The position numbers and the translations under genes are program-made. A stretch of 64,000 bases of DNA from the NCBI RefSeq assembly GCF_003061515.1, contig NZ_CP028924.1:3720001-3784000 (forward strand). The letters are read 5' to 3'. The stretch is from Colwellia sp. Arc7-D. GTDB lineage: Bacteria; Pseudomonadota; Gammaproteobacteria; Enterobacterales; Alteromonadaceae. The notes under the pieces were generated by a model. It saw only the letters and a program-made list of their open reading frames with translations, had not been told where the DNA came from and did not search any database. This document shows, piece by piece, positions 19,379-29,699 of the stretch (position 1 is its first letter; each line of letters starts with the position of its first letter).

Positions 19379-20632
19379 ATGGCTGTTACTTCGACAAAAA
19401 CAAAAGATAAAAAAAGCAAAGTCAAATCAGTAGATGTTTATAAATGGCAAGGTCTCAATCGTAAAGGTAAAAAAATAAGTGGTGAGCTAAATGCCACCAG
19501 TATTTTAGAGCTTAAAGCCCAGTTACGTAAGCAAGGTATAACGCCTGGTAAAATCAGTAAAAAGGCTAAACCATTATTTGGCTTAGGAGGCGATAAAAAA
19601 ATCCTCCCGGCAGACATCGCCGTAGTCACTCGTCAAATTGCCACTATGCTAGGCGCAGGCGTACCTTTAGTACAAACCATTGAAATGATTAGCTCAGGCC
19701 ACAGCAATGGCAATATGCAGAAGTTACTGAGTACTATAGGTAATAAATTACAATCTGGTATCCCGCTTTCTGAGTGCTTGCGCGAACATCCACAATACTT
19801 TGATGACTTATATTGTGATTTGGTCAACTCTGGTGAGCAATCAGGTGCGCTTGAAACTATATATGACCGGGTTGCCACATATAAAGAAAAGGCAGAAGCG
19901 TTAAAAGCCAAAATTAAAAAAGCGATGACTTATCCCATTTCTGTATTAGTCATCGCTTTTGTTGTAACCGCTATTTTATTAATATTTGTTGTCCCTGTAT
20001 TCCAAGAAATATTTGCAAACTTTGGGGCTGAGTTACCTGCGTTCACTTTATTAGTTATAGCAATATCTGAATTTATGCAGGCTTATTGGTACTTTGGTCT
20101 TGCGGCTATTTTTGCTGCAGGATATTTCTTTAAAAAAGCACATTTAAACAGCCTTAGTTTTCGTGATAGCGTAGATAAGAAAATATTAAAGCTTCCAATC
20201 ATTGGTGATGTACTTAAAAAAGCTGCAGTTGCTCGTTATGCTCGAACACTTTCAACAACCTTTGCCGCCGGTGTGCCTTTGCCCGATGCACTAGAATCTG
20301 CTGCTGGCGCTTCAGGTAATGCAGTTTTTCGTGATGCTATACTAGAAATACGCGCTGAAGTTACTTCTGGTATGCAAATGAATTTAGCCATGCGAAATTG
20401 TGCCATATTCCCCGATATGGTTATTCAAATGGTTGCTATTGGTGAAGAGTCTGGCGCCGTTGATGATATGTTAGCTAAAGTCGCGACAGTTTATGAGCAA
20501 GAAGTCGATAATGCGGTTGATAACTTAACCACTTTATTAGAGCCTATGATAATGGCTGTTTTAGGTGTGGTTATCGGTGGTTTGATTATTGCCATGTATT
20601 TACCGATTTTTCAAATTGGTATGGTGGTATAA
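19379..20632 (+). CDS. pilC: Type IV pilus inner-membrane platform protein PilC
   Basis: Inner-membrane core of the pilus machine that couples PilB to pilin insertion. The 417-aa protein carries two T2SSF domains. The first (about 80-205) contains the pattern TRQIATMLGAGVPLVQTIE, and the second (about 285-405) contains ARTLSTTFAAGVPLPDALE. Hydrophobic segments follow each domain (about 180-205, 225-245 and 385-410). A lysine-rich N-terminus faces the cytoplasm. It is separated from pilB by 222 bp and followed by a terminator, so it may have its own promoter. Confidence 0.96.
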   Translation: MAVTSTKTKDKKSKVKSVDVYKWQGLNRKGKKISGELNATSILELKAQLRKQGITPGKISKKAKPLFGLGGDKKILPADIAVVTRQIATMLGAGVPLVQTIEMISSGHSNGNMQKLLSTIGNKLQSGIPLSECLREHPQYFDDLYCDLVNSGEQSGALETIYDRVATYKEKAEALKAKIKKAMTYPISVLVIAFVVTAILLIFVVPVFQEIFANFGAELPAFTLLVIAISEFMQAYWYFGLAAIFAAGYFFKKAHLNSLSFRDSVDKKILKLPIIGDVLKKAAVARYARTLSTTFAAGVPLPDALESAAGASGNAVFRDAILEIRAEVTSGMQMNLAMRNCAIFPDMVIQMVAIGEESGAVDDMLAKVATVYEQEVDNAVDNLTTLLEPMIMAVLGVVIGGLIIAMYLPIFQIGMVV

Positions 20633-20665
20633 AGGCCAATTTGAAAGGCTACTTTACAGAAAAAT

Positions 20666-20691
20666 AAAACGATGCTTGTCATCGTTTTTTT
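20666..20691 (+). terminator. Terminator after pilC
   Basis: Stem AAAACGATG/CATCGTTTT with a CTTGT loop, ending in a run of seven T residues, 34 bp after the pilC stop. Confidence 0.85.
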
Positions 20692-20755
20692 ATTACCATA
20701 GCAAACCTAGCTTTAGTGCACGTTAATAGATTTACATAAATTCGAGGCAACAATT

Positions 20756-21637
20756 TTGACCGATATGATTACCCTGATGACAAATTCTCCAGCTTATTTC
20801 TACACTATAGTGGTAGTTTTTTCTTTATTGATTGGGAGCTTTTTGAATGTTGTTATATATCGCTTACCTAAAATGCTTGAGCAAGGCTGGAAAAGTGAGT
20901 GCCGCGAGTTTCTTGCTGATGAATTAGCTAAACCCATACAAGTTGATGAAAGCCCAATCACGCTTTCGACACCAAGTTCTAGCTGCCCTAAATGCCAACA
21001 TAAAATTCGTTTTTATGAAAATATTCCCGTTATAAGCTGGGTGTTTTTAAAGGGTAAGTGCAGCCAGTGTAAGGTTAAGATTTCGCTTCGCTATCCTATG
21101 GTTGAGCTTGCCACGGCAATGCTGAGTGTTGTTATTGCAGCTAATTATGGTGTTACTTTCACTACATTCATGCTTCTCGTATTAACTTGGGGGCTAATTT
21201 GTTTAACCTTGATTGATGTTGATCATATGTTATTGCCTGATCAAATTACGCTTCCGCTATTATGGTTAGGTTTATTGGTTAATATAAATGGAGCAATTGT
21301 TCCTTTGCATGACGCCGTTGTCGGTGCTGTTGCCGGTTACATGAGTTTATTCAGCATATTCTGGTTATTTAAGCTAATTACCGGCAAAGACGGTATGGGC
21401 CATGGTGATTTCAAGTTAGTTGCACTGTTTGGGGCATGGATAGGCTGGCAGTTATTACCATTACTCATTCTAATGGCATCGGCCGTTGGTGCGGTTATCG
21501 GCATTAGTTTAATGGTATTTAAAAATCATCAAAGAGAGCAAGCCATTCCTTTTGGTCCATATTTAGCAGTAGCGGGTTGGATTACGCTGCTTTGGGGTAA
21601 TGGTATTTGGACTTGGTACTTAAGTACATTAACTTAA
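20756..21637 (+). CDS. pilD: Prepilin peptidase / N-methyltransferase PilD
   Basis: Bifunctional inner-membrane aspartyl protease that cleaves prepilin leaders (here PilA) and methylates the new N-terminal Phe. Visible motifs: GSFLNVVIYRLP near the N-terminus; the two zinc-type CxxC pairs CPKC and CSQC (around residues 79-106); and the two catalytic aspartates in LIDVDHMLLPD and GMGHGDFKL. About seven to eight membrane segments. The start is a TTG at 20756 with GAGG 8 bp upstream; the nearest ATG (20765) has poor spacing. Last gene of the pilA-D set. Confidence 0.95.
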   Translation: MTDMITLMTNSPAYFYTIVVVFSLLIGSFLNVVIYRLPKMLEQGWKSECREFLADELAKPIQVDESPITLSTPSSSCPKCQHKIRFYENIPVISWVFLKGKCSQCKVKISLRYPMVELATAMLSVVIAANYGVTFTTFMLLVLTWGLICLTLIDVDHMLLPDQITLPLLWLGLLVNINGAIVPLHDAVVGAVAGYMSLFSIFWLFKLITGKDGMGHGDFKLVALFGAWIGWQLLPLLILMASAVGAVIGISLMVFKNHQREQAIPFGPYLAVAGWITLLWGNGIWTWYLSTLT

Positions 21638-21743
21638 AGAAAGCTATAAAATCTTTAAGTTGTCTGTAACAGAAGCTTTCAGTAAATAATCGCACTCATT
21701 AAGCTAAACCAAACTAATAGCTTAAACAAACAAAGGCTCAAAT

Positions 21744-22358
21744 ATGTCTAAATTCATTATAGGTTTAACCGGTGGCATTGGTAGCGGAAAAACCACGGTT
21801 AGTGATATGTTTGCCAATTTAGATATCGATATTATTGATGCTGATATTGCCGCCCGTATTGTTGTAATGCCCGGTAGTAAAGCCCTTATTGCAATTGAAG
21901 CTTATTTTGGTTCTGATTTTATAACAGAAATGGGCGAGCTGAATAGAACAAAACTTCGCAGCCAAATTTTTAGTAATCTTGACGATAAAGCTTGGCTCAA
22001 TAACCTATTACACCCGCTTATTCGTGAGGAAATATTAACTCAAATTTCAAAATCAACCAGCAGTTATTGTGTACTCGTTGCGCCTTTGTTAATTGAAAAT
22101 GGCTTACAAAAATTAGTAAACCGAGTTTTAGTGATTAATATTGATGAAGCGCATCAAGTTGCTCGAACTGCTGCGCGCGATCCAAGCTCTGTGGCTGAAA
22201 TAAAACGTATTATTGCGAGTCAAATGTCGAGTGAGCAACGCTTAAGTTTTGCAGATGATATTATCAACAACCAAGACCTTAGCTTAGATAATATTCGGCA
22301 GCAGGTTACAAAGTTAGATCAAAAATATCGTACTTTGTTACTCAATAATGAGAGATAA
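21744..22358 (+). CDS. coaE: Dephospho-CoA kinase
   Basis: Last step of coenzyme A synthesis: ATP-dependent phosphorylation of dephospho-CoA. The P-loop GLTGGIGSGKT lies at residues 7-17, followed by DADIAAR and the CoA-domain stretch LLHPLIREE, with a lid region near DPSSVAEIKRI. The 204-aa length is normal. It follows pilD as in many gammaproteobacteria and precedes zapD. Confidence 0.96.
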   Translation: MSKFIIGLTGGIGSGKTTVSDMFANLDIDIIDADIAARIVVMPGSKALIAIEAYFGSDFITEMGELNRTKLRSQIFSNLDDKAWLNNLLHPLIREEILTQISKSTSSYCVLVAPLLIENGLQKLVNRVLVINIDEAHQVARTAARDPSSVAEIKRIIASQMSSEQRLSFADDIINNQDLSLDNIRQQVTKLDQKYRTLLLNNER

Positions 22359-22476
22359 TCCATTATAAATAAACGTGTGTAGACAGGTGTTTTTTTACAA
22401 AAAATTCGCCATTTATCTTCGCTATGGTTACTATAAGCTAATAACCGACTTAACCTTCAAACAAAGTTTCAAATAA

Positions 22477-23223
22477 ATGACTTCAATATTGTATGAGCAT
22501 CCGCTCAATGAGCGTATACGTAACTACCTAAAACTAGAGCAATTGTTTGCTCAAGCTTCAGATTGTTTACAATATAATATTGTCAGTAGCCACAGTGTGT
22601 TTTTTAATGCTTTGTTTGCAATTTTAGACACGCTTGAACGTAATGATATACGTGGCGATTTAATTAAAGATCTAGAAAAATTAGAGCAAAGTTTAGTCAT
22701 TTGGTCACAGAACCCAGATATTGATAGCGCAGCGCTTGAAGATAACTTACAAAAAACGGTGCAACTTTCCAGTAAACTAAAAGTGCATTCGGCATTATGG
22801 CTACAATTAAAAGCGGATAAGTTCTTAACAAGTTTAAAGCAACGGTTTGCTATTCAAGGTGGAAGCTCTCTTTTTGACTTACCTCAGTTGCAGTTTTGGT
22901 TAAACCAACCTAGCGCTAAAGTAGAAGAGGAATGCCGTTATTGGCTATCTCTGCTTGAACAAATTAAAGCGGCTTTATCACTTAACCTGATGTTTATCCG
23001 CCAACGTTCGGCATTTGAAGAAATAACGACAGACAGTGGTTTTTACCAAGACAATGGCGAGGGTTTAATCCTTATACGTATCAAAGTACCAGATAATTAC
23101 CCTGTTTATCCTACGATCAGTGGTAATCGATTTCGATACTCTATTCGCTTTATGATGCCTTGCAATGAAACAGGACGTAAGTATTCAAAACAAGCGACTA
23201 CATTTCATTTAGCTCGCTGTTAA
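22477..23223 (+). CDS. zapD: Cell division protein ZapD
   Basis: Cytoplasmic FtsZ-associated factor that cross-links FtsZ protofilaments. The 248-aa protein begins with the family signature ILYEHPLNERIRNYLKLE and includes FFNALFAILD and a basic C-terminal half. It occupies the same coaE-zapD-yacG position as in E. coli (yacF). Its FtsZ partner is encoded in the same window. Confidence 0.94.
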   Translation: MTSILYEHPLNERIRNYLKLEQLFAQASDCLQYNIVSSHSVFFNALFAILDTLERNDIRGDLIKDLEKLEQSLVIWSQNPDIDSAALEDNLQKTVQLSSKLKVHSALWLQLKADKFLTSLKQRFAIQGGSSLFDLPQLQFWLNQPSAKVEEECRYWLSLLEQIKAALSLNLMFIRQRSAFEEITTDSGFYQDNGEGLILIRIKVPDNYPVYPTISGNRFRYSIRFMMPCNETGRKYSKQATTFHLARC

Positions 23224-23378
23224 TAGTTAATAAGCTATTTTGTCCAATCAGCAGCCTAATTATAATTGTCGTAAGCTATAAAATTTAAAGCCGACTGCTT
23301 TTTATAGCCGCATAGTTAATTTTCTCTTATAATATCTATCTTTCTAATCGTTACTCATACCGACGGATTCAAATTAAT

Positions 23379-23615
23379 ATGGCACTAAAAGTTGCTTGTC
23401 CCACGTGTAAAAAAGAAGTTATTTGGCAAGAAGATAGTAAATATCGACCGTTTTGTAGTAAACGCTGCCAATTAATTGATATAGGCGATTGGGCTGATGA
23501 AAATCATAAAATTAGTCAACCTGTTCAAGGTGCTGTTGATTTGAATGAAGAAATGCTCGATGCACTAGAAGCCGAATTTCTCCAGCATAATAAGTTTTTC
23601 GTTGAACCAGAATAA
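23379..23615 (+). CDS. yacG: DNA gyrase inhibitor YacG (small zinc protein)
   Basis: A 78-aa zinc-binding protein with the four-cysteine pattern CPTC near the N-terminus and CSKRC about 17 residues on, then the family sequence [11 protein letters not shown]. coli YacG binds GyrB and inhibits gyrase. The C-terminal tail is acidic. It ends the coaE-zapD-yacG series and converges on mutT across a shared hairpin. Confidence 0.95.
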   Translation: MALKVACPTCKKEVIWQEDSKYRPFCSKRCQLIDIGDWADENHKISQPVQGAVDLNEEMLDALEAEFLQHNKFFVEPE

Positions 23616-23628
23616 CAAACCTCAACAC

Positions 23629-23659
23629 GCTTATTTTTATAAAACAATTAAAAATAAGC
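23629..23659. terminator. Bidirectional terminator between yacG and mutT
   Basis: An 11-bp perfect stem GCTTATTTTTA/TAAAAATAAGC with a 9-nt loop lies between the two convergent genes. It is AT-rich, so of moderate strength. Confidence 0.6.
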
Positions 23660-23691
23660 TGACAGTAAATAATAACTAAAACATGCAGTTA

Positions 23692-24087
23692 TTATTGGTA
23701 AGTTTTTTGCAGCTTTTCAATAATTTCCTGATTAGCTGCAGGAAAGTTTAAAGCGTCAAATTCAGCTAAAGTAAACCAACCTGATTCTTGCCCTTCTAAC
23801 GGCAATGGCTCGCCAGTAAAGTTATCCACTACAAATACATCTAACAACACCTTTTTGTCTCCGTAATCATGGCTAATTTGCATTAGTGATGTGCATGACA
23901 AAGTATCTATCGAAACTTCTTCTTTTAGCTCTCTATGAAGCGCTTGATGTACCGTTTCATTTTTTTCTACTTTACCACCTGGGAACTCCCACAAACCGCC
24001 CTGATGGCTATCCATTAAGCGCTTAGTAAGAAAAAACTTATTCTCAAGCTTGATCACACCAACAGCTACATGCACAATTTTTGTCAT
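23692..24087 (-). CDS. mutT: MutT-family Nudix hydrolase (8-oxo-dGTP diphosphatase)
   Basis: Sanitises the nucleotide pool by hydrolysing 8-oxo-dGTP. The Nudix box is present at about residues 37-59: G, five residues, E, seven residues, then RELKEEVSI. The usual glycine after the EE pair is replaced by serine (EEVSI where E. coli has EEVGI). The metal-binding glutamates are intact, so activity is still likely. Normal length of 131 aa, and the position downstream of secA matches E. coli. Confidence 0.93.
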   Translation of the reverse strand: MTKIVHVAVGVIKLENKFFLTKRLMDSHQGGLWEFPGGKVEKNETVHQALHRELKEEVSIDTLSCTSLMQISHDYGDKKVLLDVFVVDNFTGEPLPLEGQESGWFTLAEFDALNFPAANQEIIEKLQKTYQ

Positions 24088-24224
24088 AATTTATCCTAAA
24101 TTCCAGTTCAAAAGCTTTTATCCAGTACAGATGATATCTCATTTATGCTTGTTTGAAAGGTGATACGCTAAAACCCGGCCTACAAAAAAGTTCTTATGTT
24201 GAAATAGTGAACGGCTGAATATAA

Positions 24225-24250
24225 AAATGCCAGTCAATTGACTGGCATTT
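24225..24250 (-). terminator. Terminator after secA
   Basis: A perfect inverted repeat AAATGCCAGT/ACTGGCATTT around CAATTG, followed on the minus strand by TTTAT, 25 bp past the secA stop. Confidence 0.88.
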
Positions 24251-24274
24251 GGTTACGATTAATTCGCTAAGTGT

Positions 24275-26953
24275 TTAGGTTAATTTACCGTGACACTGCT
24301 TATATTTTTTACCTGAACCACAAGGACAAGCTTCATTGCGACCCACACGCGGCATAGCTGCCTGTTCTGGCTCAGAAGCTGATTCATGTTTAAATTCTTT
24401 TGGCGCTTCATCTGCTTTTCTGTGTTGCTCCTCAACGGCTTCAACATCAGACTCAGCTCTAATTTGCACTTTACTTAAAATACCAATAACATCATATTTC
24501 AAGTTATCAAGCAACTCAGCAAATAACTCAAACGACTCGCGTTTAAATTCTTGCTTAGGATTTTTTTGCGCATAGCCACGTAAGTGAATACCTTGACGTA
24601 AATGATCCATCGCCGCTAAATGTTCTTTCCAGTGCGAGTCTAAGCTTTGTAGCATAACTGCTTTTTCAAATTGACGTAAAACTTCAGCACCAACCATTTC
24701 TTCTTTCGCGATATAACTGGCTTCAACTTCTGCTAAAATTTTCTCACGCAAGGTTTCTTCATGTAACTTCTTATCTTCTTCTAGCCATTTTGCAATCGGT
24801 AGTTCAAGCGTAAGTTCACCTTTAAAGCGTTCTTCTAAGCCTTCAACATCCCACATTTCTTCCATCGATTGTGGTGGAATATGTTGAGCAATTAAGCCGT
24901 TTACAACATCTGCTCGTATCGCTTTGATAACATCAGCGATATCAGCTTCGTCCATTAACTCGTTGCGTTGCTCGTAAATAACTTTACGTTGATCATTTGA
25001 TACATCATCAAATTCTAGTAATTGCTTACGAATATCAAAGTTACGACCTTCAACTTTACGTTGTGCGTTTTCAATACTTTTGGTCACCCAAGGATGTTCA
25101 ATAGCTTCGCCACGTTCCATGCCTAATTTACGCATCATGTTAGTAATACGTTCTGAGGCAAAAATACGCATTAAACCATCTTCCATAGACAGATAAAAAC
25201 GTGTTGAACCAGCATCACCTTGACGACCTGAACGACCGCGTAATTGATTATCTATTCGGCGAGACTCATGACGTTCAGTGGCAACAATATGTAAACCACC
25301 AACCGCTAATACCTTATCGTGCTCTTCTTGCCAATCTGCTTTAACTTGCGCAATTTTATCTTCGCTTGGGTTTTCAAGCTTAGCCAACATAGTACTTAAA
25401 TTACCACCTAAGACAATATCAGTACCACGACCAGCCATATTTGTAGCTATTGTTACGGCTGCAATTTTACCTGCATCGGCAACAATTTCAGCTTCTTGTT
25501 GGTGAAACTTAGCATTAAGTACTTTATGCTTAATTTTTGCTTTCTTTAAAAATGAAGATAAGAATTCTGATGTTTCTATGCTGATAGTACCAACCAATAC
25601 TGGTTGCCCACGTTCAACACAATCTTTTATATCTTCTAAAATAGCTTCAAATTTCTCTTCAGCAGTTAAATATATTAGGTCAGGTAAGTCTTTACGTACC
25701 ATAGGCTGGTTAGTTGGAATAACCACAGTCTCTAGACCATAAATATGGTTAAACTCAAATGCTTCAGTATCAGCTGTACCTGTCATACCCGATAATTTAT
25801 TGTAAATACGGAAGAAATTTTGGAAAGTGATAGAAGCCAATGTTTGGTTTTCATTTTGAATGTTCACACCTTCTTTGGCTTCTACAGCCTGATGCAAACC
25901 TTCTGACCAACGTCGACCTTCCATTGTACGGCCTGTGTGCTCATCAACAATAACAATCTCGTCATCTTTTACGATGTAATCAACGTCTTTTTGAAATAAC
26001 TTATGCGCACGTAAGGCGGCCATAACATGATGAAGCAAGGTAATGTTTGCTGCAGAGAAAAGTGAATCTCCTTGCTCCATTAAACCTTTTTCGATCATGA
26101 TTTCTTCAATGTGAACTTGACCTAACTCAGTCAAATAAATTTGTTTCGCTTTTTCATCAATAGTAAAGTCACCGGTACTTTCTTCACCTTCTTTATCTTC
26201 TTCTTCTTGCTGTACAAGTGTTGGTACGACAAGATTAATATTACGATATAGCTCTGAGCTATCTTCAGCTTGACCTGAAATAATAAGTGGCGTTCTTGCT
26301 TCATCAATTAAGATAGAGTCAACTTCATCAATCACGGCAAAGTTTAATGGTTTTTGAGCGCGCTCTTCTGGTGAAAAGGCCATGTTATCGCGAAGATAAT
26401 CAAAACCGAATTCATTGTTGGTACCATAAGTAATATCTGAATTGTAAGCTGCTTGTTTATCTTGTGGTGCCATACCAGCGATGTTACAACCCACTGTCAT
26501 GCCTAAAAATTCAAATAAAGGACGACACCAATCACCATCACGTGTAGCAAGGTAGTCGTTAACAGTAATAACATGCACACCTTTACCCGTTAGAGCGTTC
26601 AAATACGACGGTAATGTGGCGGTAAGTGTTTTACCCTCACCCGTACGCATTTCTGCAATCTTACCTGAATTAAGTACCATGCCGCCGATCATTTGCACGT
26701 CGAAATGACGCATACCAAATACGCGTTTACTTGCTTCACGAACTACAGCAAAAGCTTCAGGCAGAATAACATCTAGTTCTTCACCTTGCTCAACACGTTC
26801 TTTAAATTCAGTTGTTTTTGCTTTTAGTTCTTCATCACTGAGTGCTTCAAAAACCGGTTCTAGTGCATTTATTTTACTTACTTCTTTTTGCATTTGCTTA
26901 AGTAATCGATCATTACGACTACCGAACAATTTTGTCATTAAACTTACAAACAT
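24275..26953 (-). CDS. secA: Preprotein translocase ATPase SecA
   Basis: Motor of the Sec export pathway at the inner membrane. The 892-aa protein has Walker A RTGEGKT (about 103-109), Walker [10 protein letters not shown], the helicase-type arginine region [11 protein letters not shown], and the C-terminal zinc/SecB-binding motif [14 protein letters not shown]. The N-terminus [16 protein letters not shown] aligns directly with the E. coli start, so the upstream ATG is kept. It lies downstream of lpxC and the M23 gene. No secM-like arrest gene was recognised. Confidence 0.98.
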   Translation of the reverse strand: MFVSLMTKLFGSRNDRLLKQMQKEVSKINALEPVFEALSDEELKAKTTEFKERVEQGEELDVILPEAFAVVREASKRVFGMRHFDVQMIGGMVLNSGKIAEMRTGEGKTLTATLPSYLNALTGKGVHVITVNDYLATRDGDWCRPLFEFLGMTVGCNIAGMAPQDKQAAYNSDITYGTNNEFGFDYLRDNMAFSPEERAQKPLNFAVIDEVDSILIDEARTPLIISGQAEDSSELYRNINLVVPTLVQQEEEDKEGEESTGDFTIDEKAKQIYLTELGQVHIEEIMIEKGLMEQGDSLFSAANITLLHHVMAALRAHKLFQKDVDYIVKDDEIVIVDEHTGRTMEGRRWSEGLHQAVEAKEGVNIQNENQTLASITFQNFFRIYNKLSGMTGTADTEAFEFNHIYGLETVVIPTNQPMVRKDLPDLIYLTAEEKFEAILEDIKDCVERGQPVLVGTISIETSEFLSSFLKKAKIKHKVLNAKFHQQEAEIVADAGKIAAVTIATNMAGRGTDIVLGGNLSTMLAKLENPSEDKIAQVKADWQEEHDKVLAVGGLHIVATERHESRRIDNQLRGRSGRQGDAGSTRFYLSMEDGLMRIFASERITNMMRKLGMERGEAIEHPWVTKSIENAQRKVEGRNFDIRKQLLEFDDVSNDQRKVIYEQRNELMDEADIADVIKAIRADVVNGLIAQHIPPQSMEEMWDVEGLEERFKGELTLELPIAKWLEEDKKLHEETLREKILAEVEASYIAKEEMVGAEVLRQFEKAVMLQSLDSHWKEHLAAMDHLRQGIHLRGYAQKNPKQEFKRESFELFAELLDNLKYDVIGILSKVQIRAESDVEAVEEQHRKADEAPKEFKHESASEPEQAAMPRVGRNEACPCGSGKKYKQCHGKLT

Positions 26954-26998
26954 CGTGTTAAACCATATTGAGAAGAAAATCTTCCGCTGAAAATAAAA

Positions 26999-27017
26999 TG
27001 ATCGGTATAACCGATCA
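26999..27017 (-). terminator. Terminator between the M23 peptidase gene and secA
   Basis: 8-bp stem TGATCGGT/ACCGATCA with a 3-nt loop, followed on the minus strand by TTTTATTTT. It would limit read-through into secA. Confidence 0.7.
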
Positions 27018-27079
27018 CATAAACTTGCTTAGTATTGTAATCGCAGGAGTATTTTACACAACTGAAATTAGTGCTTAAG

Positions 27080-27976
27080 CTATTCTTTTGCTTTTCGATA
27101 AACGTATTTTTTTGGATCTATTTGTTTATTATTGTGTAAAATTTCATAATGTACGTGTGGACCTGTAGAGCGCCCTGTACTACCCATCTTAGCAATAACC
27201 TGGCCTTTATTAACCACATCACCTACTGCAACGAGTATTTCTTTATTGTGCCCATAGCGAGTTTTTAAACTGTCACCATGGTTAATTTCAATTAATTGCC
27301 CATACCCGTAACGGTCACTTGCCCAACTTACAACACCTGATGCAGTCGCAATAATGTCGGCATCTTCTTTTCCGGCAAAATCTACACCTTTATGCATGGC
27401 AGCTTTGCCATTAAAAGGGTCTTTACGAATACCATAATATGAAGACAACCAACCTTTAACAATAGGTCGACCAGATAAATACCTTGTATTTTCTATATGG
27501 TGGCCAAAACTGACAGATTCAAGCATTTTTAATTGTTTTTCTTCATGTTCTAAGGTTTTTTCTAATGATGTTATGCTCAGCAGTAACTCCGTTAAGCTCT
27601 GTTGCTTATCTTCATTGCTCTGGATCATAGGCCCACCACTTGGTGGTGATTGCTGAAAGTTAAATTCGTTATCAGGAATATTAGCTTCTTCAGCTAAACG
27701 ATCTCCAAGGGCATTTAATCTTAATACCTGGCTTTGTAACTCAGCTAATTTCATGGTGACAGCGGTTACTTGGCTATTTACCTTAGGCGCTTGGGTACTC
27801 GGTAGACTAGACATACCATATATTGGGTTTTGTGGTATGTCATCAGCAGAAATAACTAAATGAACAATAAAGCCAGATACGAGCGCAAAGGCTGTCAAAG
27901 CAGAAAACCAATGTAGCTTATTTAGCTTCATTGAAAATCTAACGTTCTTTCCACGGTATAGTAATGTTAAACTCAT
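27080..27976 (-). CDS. M23 (LytM/lysostaphin-type) metallopeptidase, membrane-anchored
   Basis: A 298-aa protein with a single N-terminal membrane segment (about residues 26-44), a periplasmic coiled-coil-like region (about 65-150) and a C-terminal M23 domain (about 185-290). Zinc ligands are visible: His/Asp in MHKGVDFAG and the HVHYE motif. It therefore probably acts on, or activates cleavage of, peptidoglycan cross-bridges. It sits between lpxC and secA, the place of secM in E. coli. It is divergent from the dciA-like gene with only 32 bp between starts. A later start at 27931 (MKLNKLHW) is possible. Confidence 0.9.
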   Translation of the reverse strand: MSLTLLYRGKNVRFSMKLNKLHWFSALTAFALVSGFIVHLVISADDIPQNPIYGMSSLPSTQAPKVNSQVTAVTMKLAELQSQVLRLNALGDRLAEEANIPDNEFNFQQSPPSGGPMIQSNEDKQQSLTELLLSITSLEKTLEHEEKQLKMLESVSFGHHIENTRYLSGRPIVKGWLSSYYGIRKDPFNGKAAMHKGVDFAGKEDADIIATASGVVSWASDRYGYGQLIEINHGDSLKTRYGHNKEILVAVGDVVNKGQVIAKMGSTGRSTGPHVHYEILHNNKQIDPKKYVYRKAKE

Positions 27977-28008
27977 AATTCATTCATCGTATAGTTCAGA
28001 GCTGACTC

Positions 28009-28470
28009 ATGGCAAGAAAATCTAGAATCCCTACAGACATGTCAGCGCTGTTTAATTCAACGTCAGGCACTTTGGCACAAATAGCCGCAAAAACCAACTC
28101 TTTAACAGTATTGTCAGACATTGTACGACAAATCTGCCCCGACCTGCCAGCAGATGTGTGGAAAATAGCCAATTTCAGGGCAAATGCCATCGTTATTGAG
28201 GTTAATTCAGCGGTTTGGAGCCAACGATTACAATTTGAAAAAGTAAATATTTGTCGTGAGTTAATTAAAGTGACCGACAATACTTATAATCAAGTCGAGA
28301 TTAAAATCACACCATTTCGACCCAAAATTCCTGAAAAAACGATAATACCTAATGCGATTAATTCGACTATTTCGGCAGCAACTGCAGCTCATTTATTAAA
28401 AATTGCTGAAACTGCACCCGATAGTTTGCGCAAGAAACTTGAAAAACTAGCAGCACATGCAAAGAAATAA
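28009..28470 (+). CDS. dciA: DUF721 protein, DciA-type helicase loader candidate
   Basis: A 153-aa protein of the DUF721 family. The N-terminal domain (about 20-105) contains VLSDIVRQICP, ANFRANAIVIEV and VWSQRLQFEK, typical of DciA. DciA is the replicative helicase (DnaB) operator in bacteria lacking DnaC. The C-terminal part is Ala/Lys-rich and probably flexible. It is the only plus-strand gene inside this minus-strand cluster and shares a 32-bp intergenic region with the M23 gene. Role assigned from family knowledge. Confidence 0.82.
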   Translation: MARKSRIPTDMSALFNSTSGTLAQIAAKTNSLTVLSDIVRQICPDLPADVWKIANFRANAIVIEVNSAVWSQRLQFEKVNICRELIKVTDNTYNQVEIKITPFRPKIPEKTIIPNAINSTISAATAAHLLKIAETAPDSLRKKLEKLAAHAKK

Positions 28471-28594
28471 TAGGACTATCTATTGTAACTAACAAAGAGC
28501 ATATCAATAACGATTAGCAATTCTTCACCTATGCATACCTTCATCTTATTACCTGAAAGTTTTTTGCTTAAACAATCCCTTTTTTAGCTATAAA

Positions 28595-28617
28595 AAAACC
28601 AGTCATCGACTGGTTTT
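28595..28617. terminator. Bidirectional terminator between dciA and lpxC
   Basis: A 10-bp stem AAAACCAGTC/GACTGGTTTT with a 3-nt loop. On the minus strand it runs into seven T residues (lpxC side); on the plus strand the stem ends in TTTT. It serves the two convergent genes. Confidence 0.9.
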
Positions 28618-28645
28618 AATTGCTAAGTATTGAAAGGAAGATCTA

Positions 28646-29563
28646 TTAAAAAGACGTTGCTTCAATCTCTTGATATTGAATAGGTGATTTAGCACTGTCT
28701 TCAAATGTCACCCATTCCCAACAATCAACTTGCTTAAACACTTCTCGTAGCAAGATGTTATTTAATGCATGACCAGATTTAAAGGCATTAAGTTCACCTA
28801 AAATACTAACACCGCTCATGTATAAATCACCAATGGCATCAAGAATTTTATGTTTTACAAACTCGTCATCATAGCGAAGATCATCTTTATTTAGCATGCG
28901 ATATTCATCTAGCACAATAGCATTTTCTAAACTGCCACCGAGTGCTAAATTATGAGAGCGCAAGAATTCAATGTCTTTCATAAAACCAAAAGTACGTGCA
29001 CGACTAATTTCTTTGATAAACGAACAACTTGAAAGGTCCATACTCATCGCTTGACAAGTATTTACGATTACAGGATGTTCGAATTCAATAGCGAAGTTTA
29101 CGCGGAATCCTTCATAAGGCTTTAATTCGGCCCATTTATCACCTTCTTCAACGCGAATAGTTTTAGTAATGCGTAAAAAGCGTTTGGCAACATTTGATGT
29201 TTCAATGCCTACCGACTGTATTAAATATACAAACGGTAAAGCACTGCCATCCATAATTGGAATCTCAGGTGAGTCAACCTCAACAATAAGGTTATCAATA
29301 CCTAAACCTGCAACAGCAGAAAGCAAATGTTCGACGGTGGAAATCTGAACACCTTGCTCATTCACTAAACATGTACAAAGGGTAGTTTCGCCCACAGCTT
29401 CCGGTGTCGCGGGGATATCGACAACGGGATCTAAATCAACTCGGCGAAAAATAATACCGGTGTTAGCAGGCGCAGGACGGAGAGTTATCTGCACCTTTTC
29501 ACCTTTATGTAACCCTACACCAATGGCAGAGACACTTTCTTTTAACGTACGTTGTTTAATCAT
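28646..29563 (-). CDS. lpxC: UDP-3-O-acyl-N-acetylglucosamine deacetylase
   Basis: Committed step of lipid A synthesis, a zinc deacetylase in the cytoplasm. Length 305 aa. Zinc ligands are recognisable as the His in STVEHLLSA and the His/Asp in [12 protein letters not shown]; the catalytic His is in SGHALNN. The N-terminus [24 protein letters not shown] is typical. Its position after ftsZ at the end of the dcw cluster is conserved, and it confirms a Gram-negative envelope. Confidence 0.98.
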   Translation of the reverse strand: MIKQRTLKESVSAIGVGLHKGEKVQITLRPAPANTGIIFRRVDLDPVVDIPATPEAVGETTLCTCLVNEQGVQISTVEHLLSAVAGLGIDNLIVEVDSPEIPIMDGSALPFVYLIQSVGIETSNVAKRFLRITKTIRVEEGDKWAELKPYEGFRVNFAIEFEHPVIVNTCQAMSMDLSSCSFIKEISRARTFGFMKDIEFLRSHNLALGGSLENAIVLDEYRMLNKDDLRYDDEFVKHKILDAIGDLYMSGVSILGELNAFKSGHALNNILLREVFKQVDCWEWVTFEDSAKSPIQYQEIEATSF

Positions 29564-29699
29564 AAATAGCCTTCTTAAGCCTATATTTTATATTTATTAG
29601 CCGCCACTGATTTAAGCGGAGACGTAATATATCAAAAAAGCCTAACAAAATCAATATTCCAACTTTTATAGCATTATTAGCAAGCCAAATTAATCGCGA

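Noticed and set aside
27996..28280. 94-codon minus-strand frame opposite the dciA-like gene
   Set aside because: No resemblance to SecM or any family; the plus-strand DUF721 gene explains the region.
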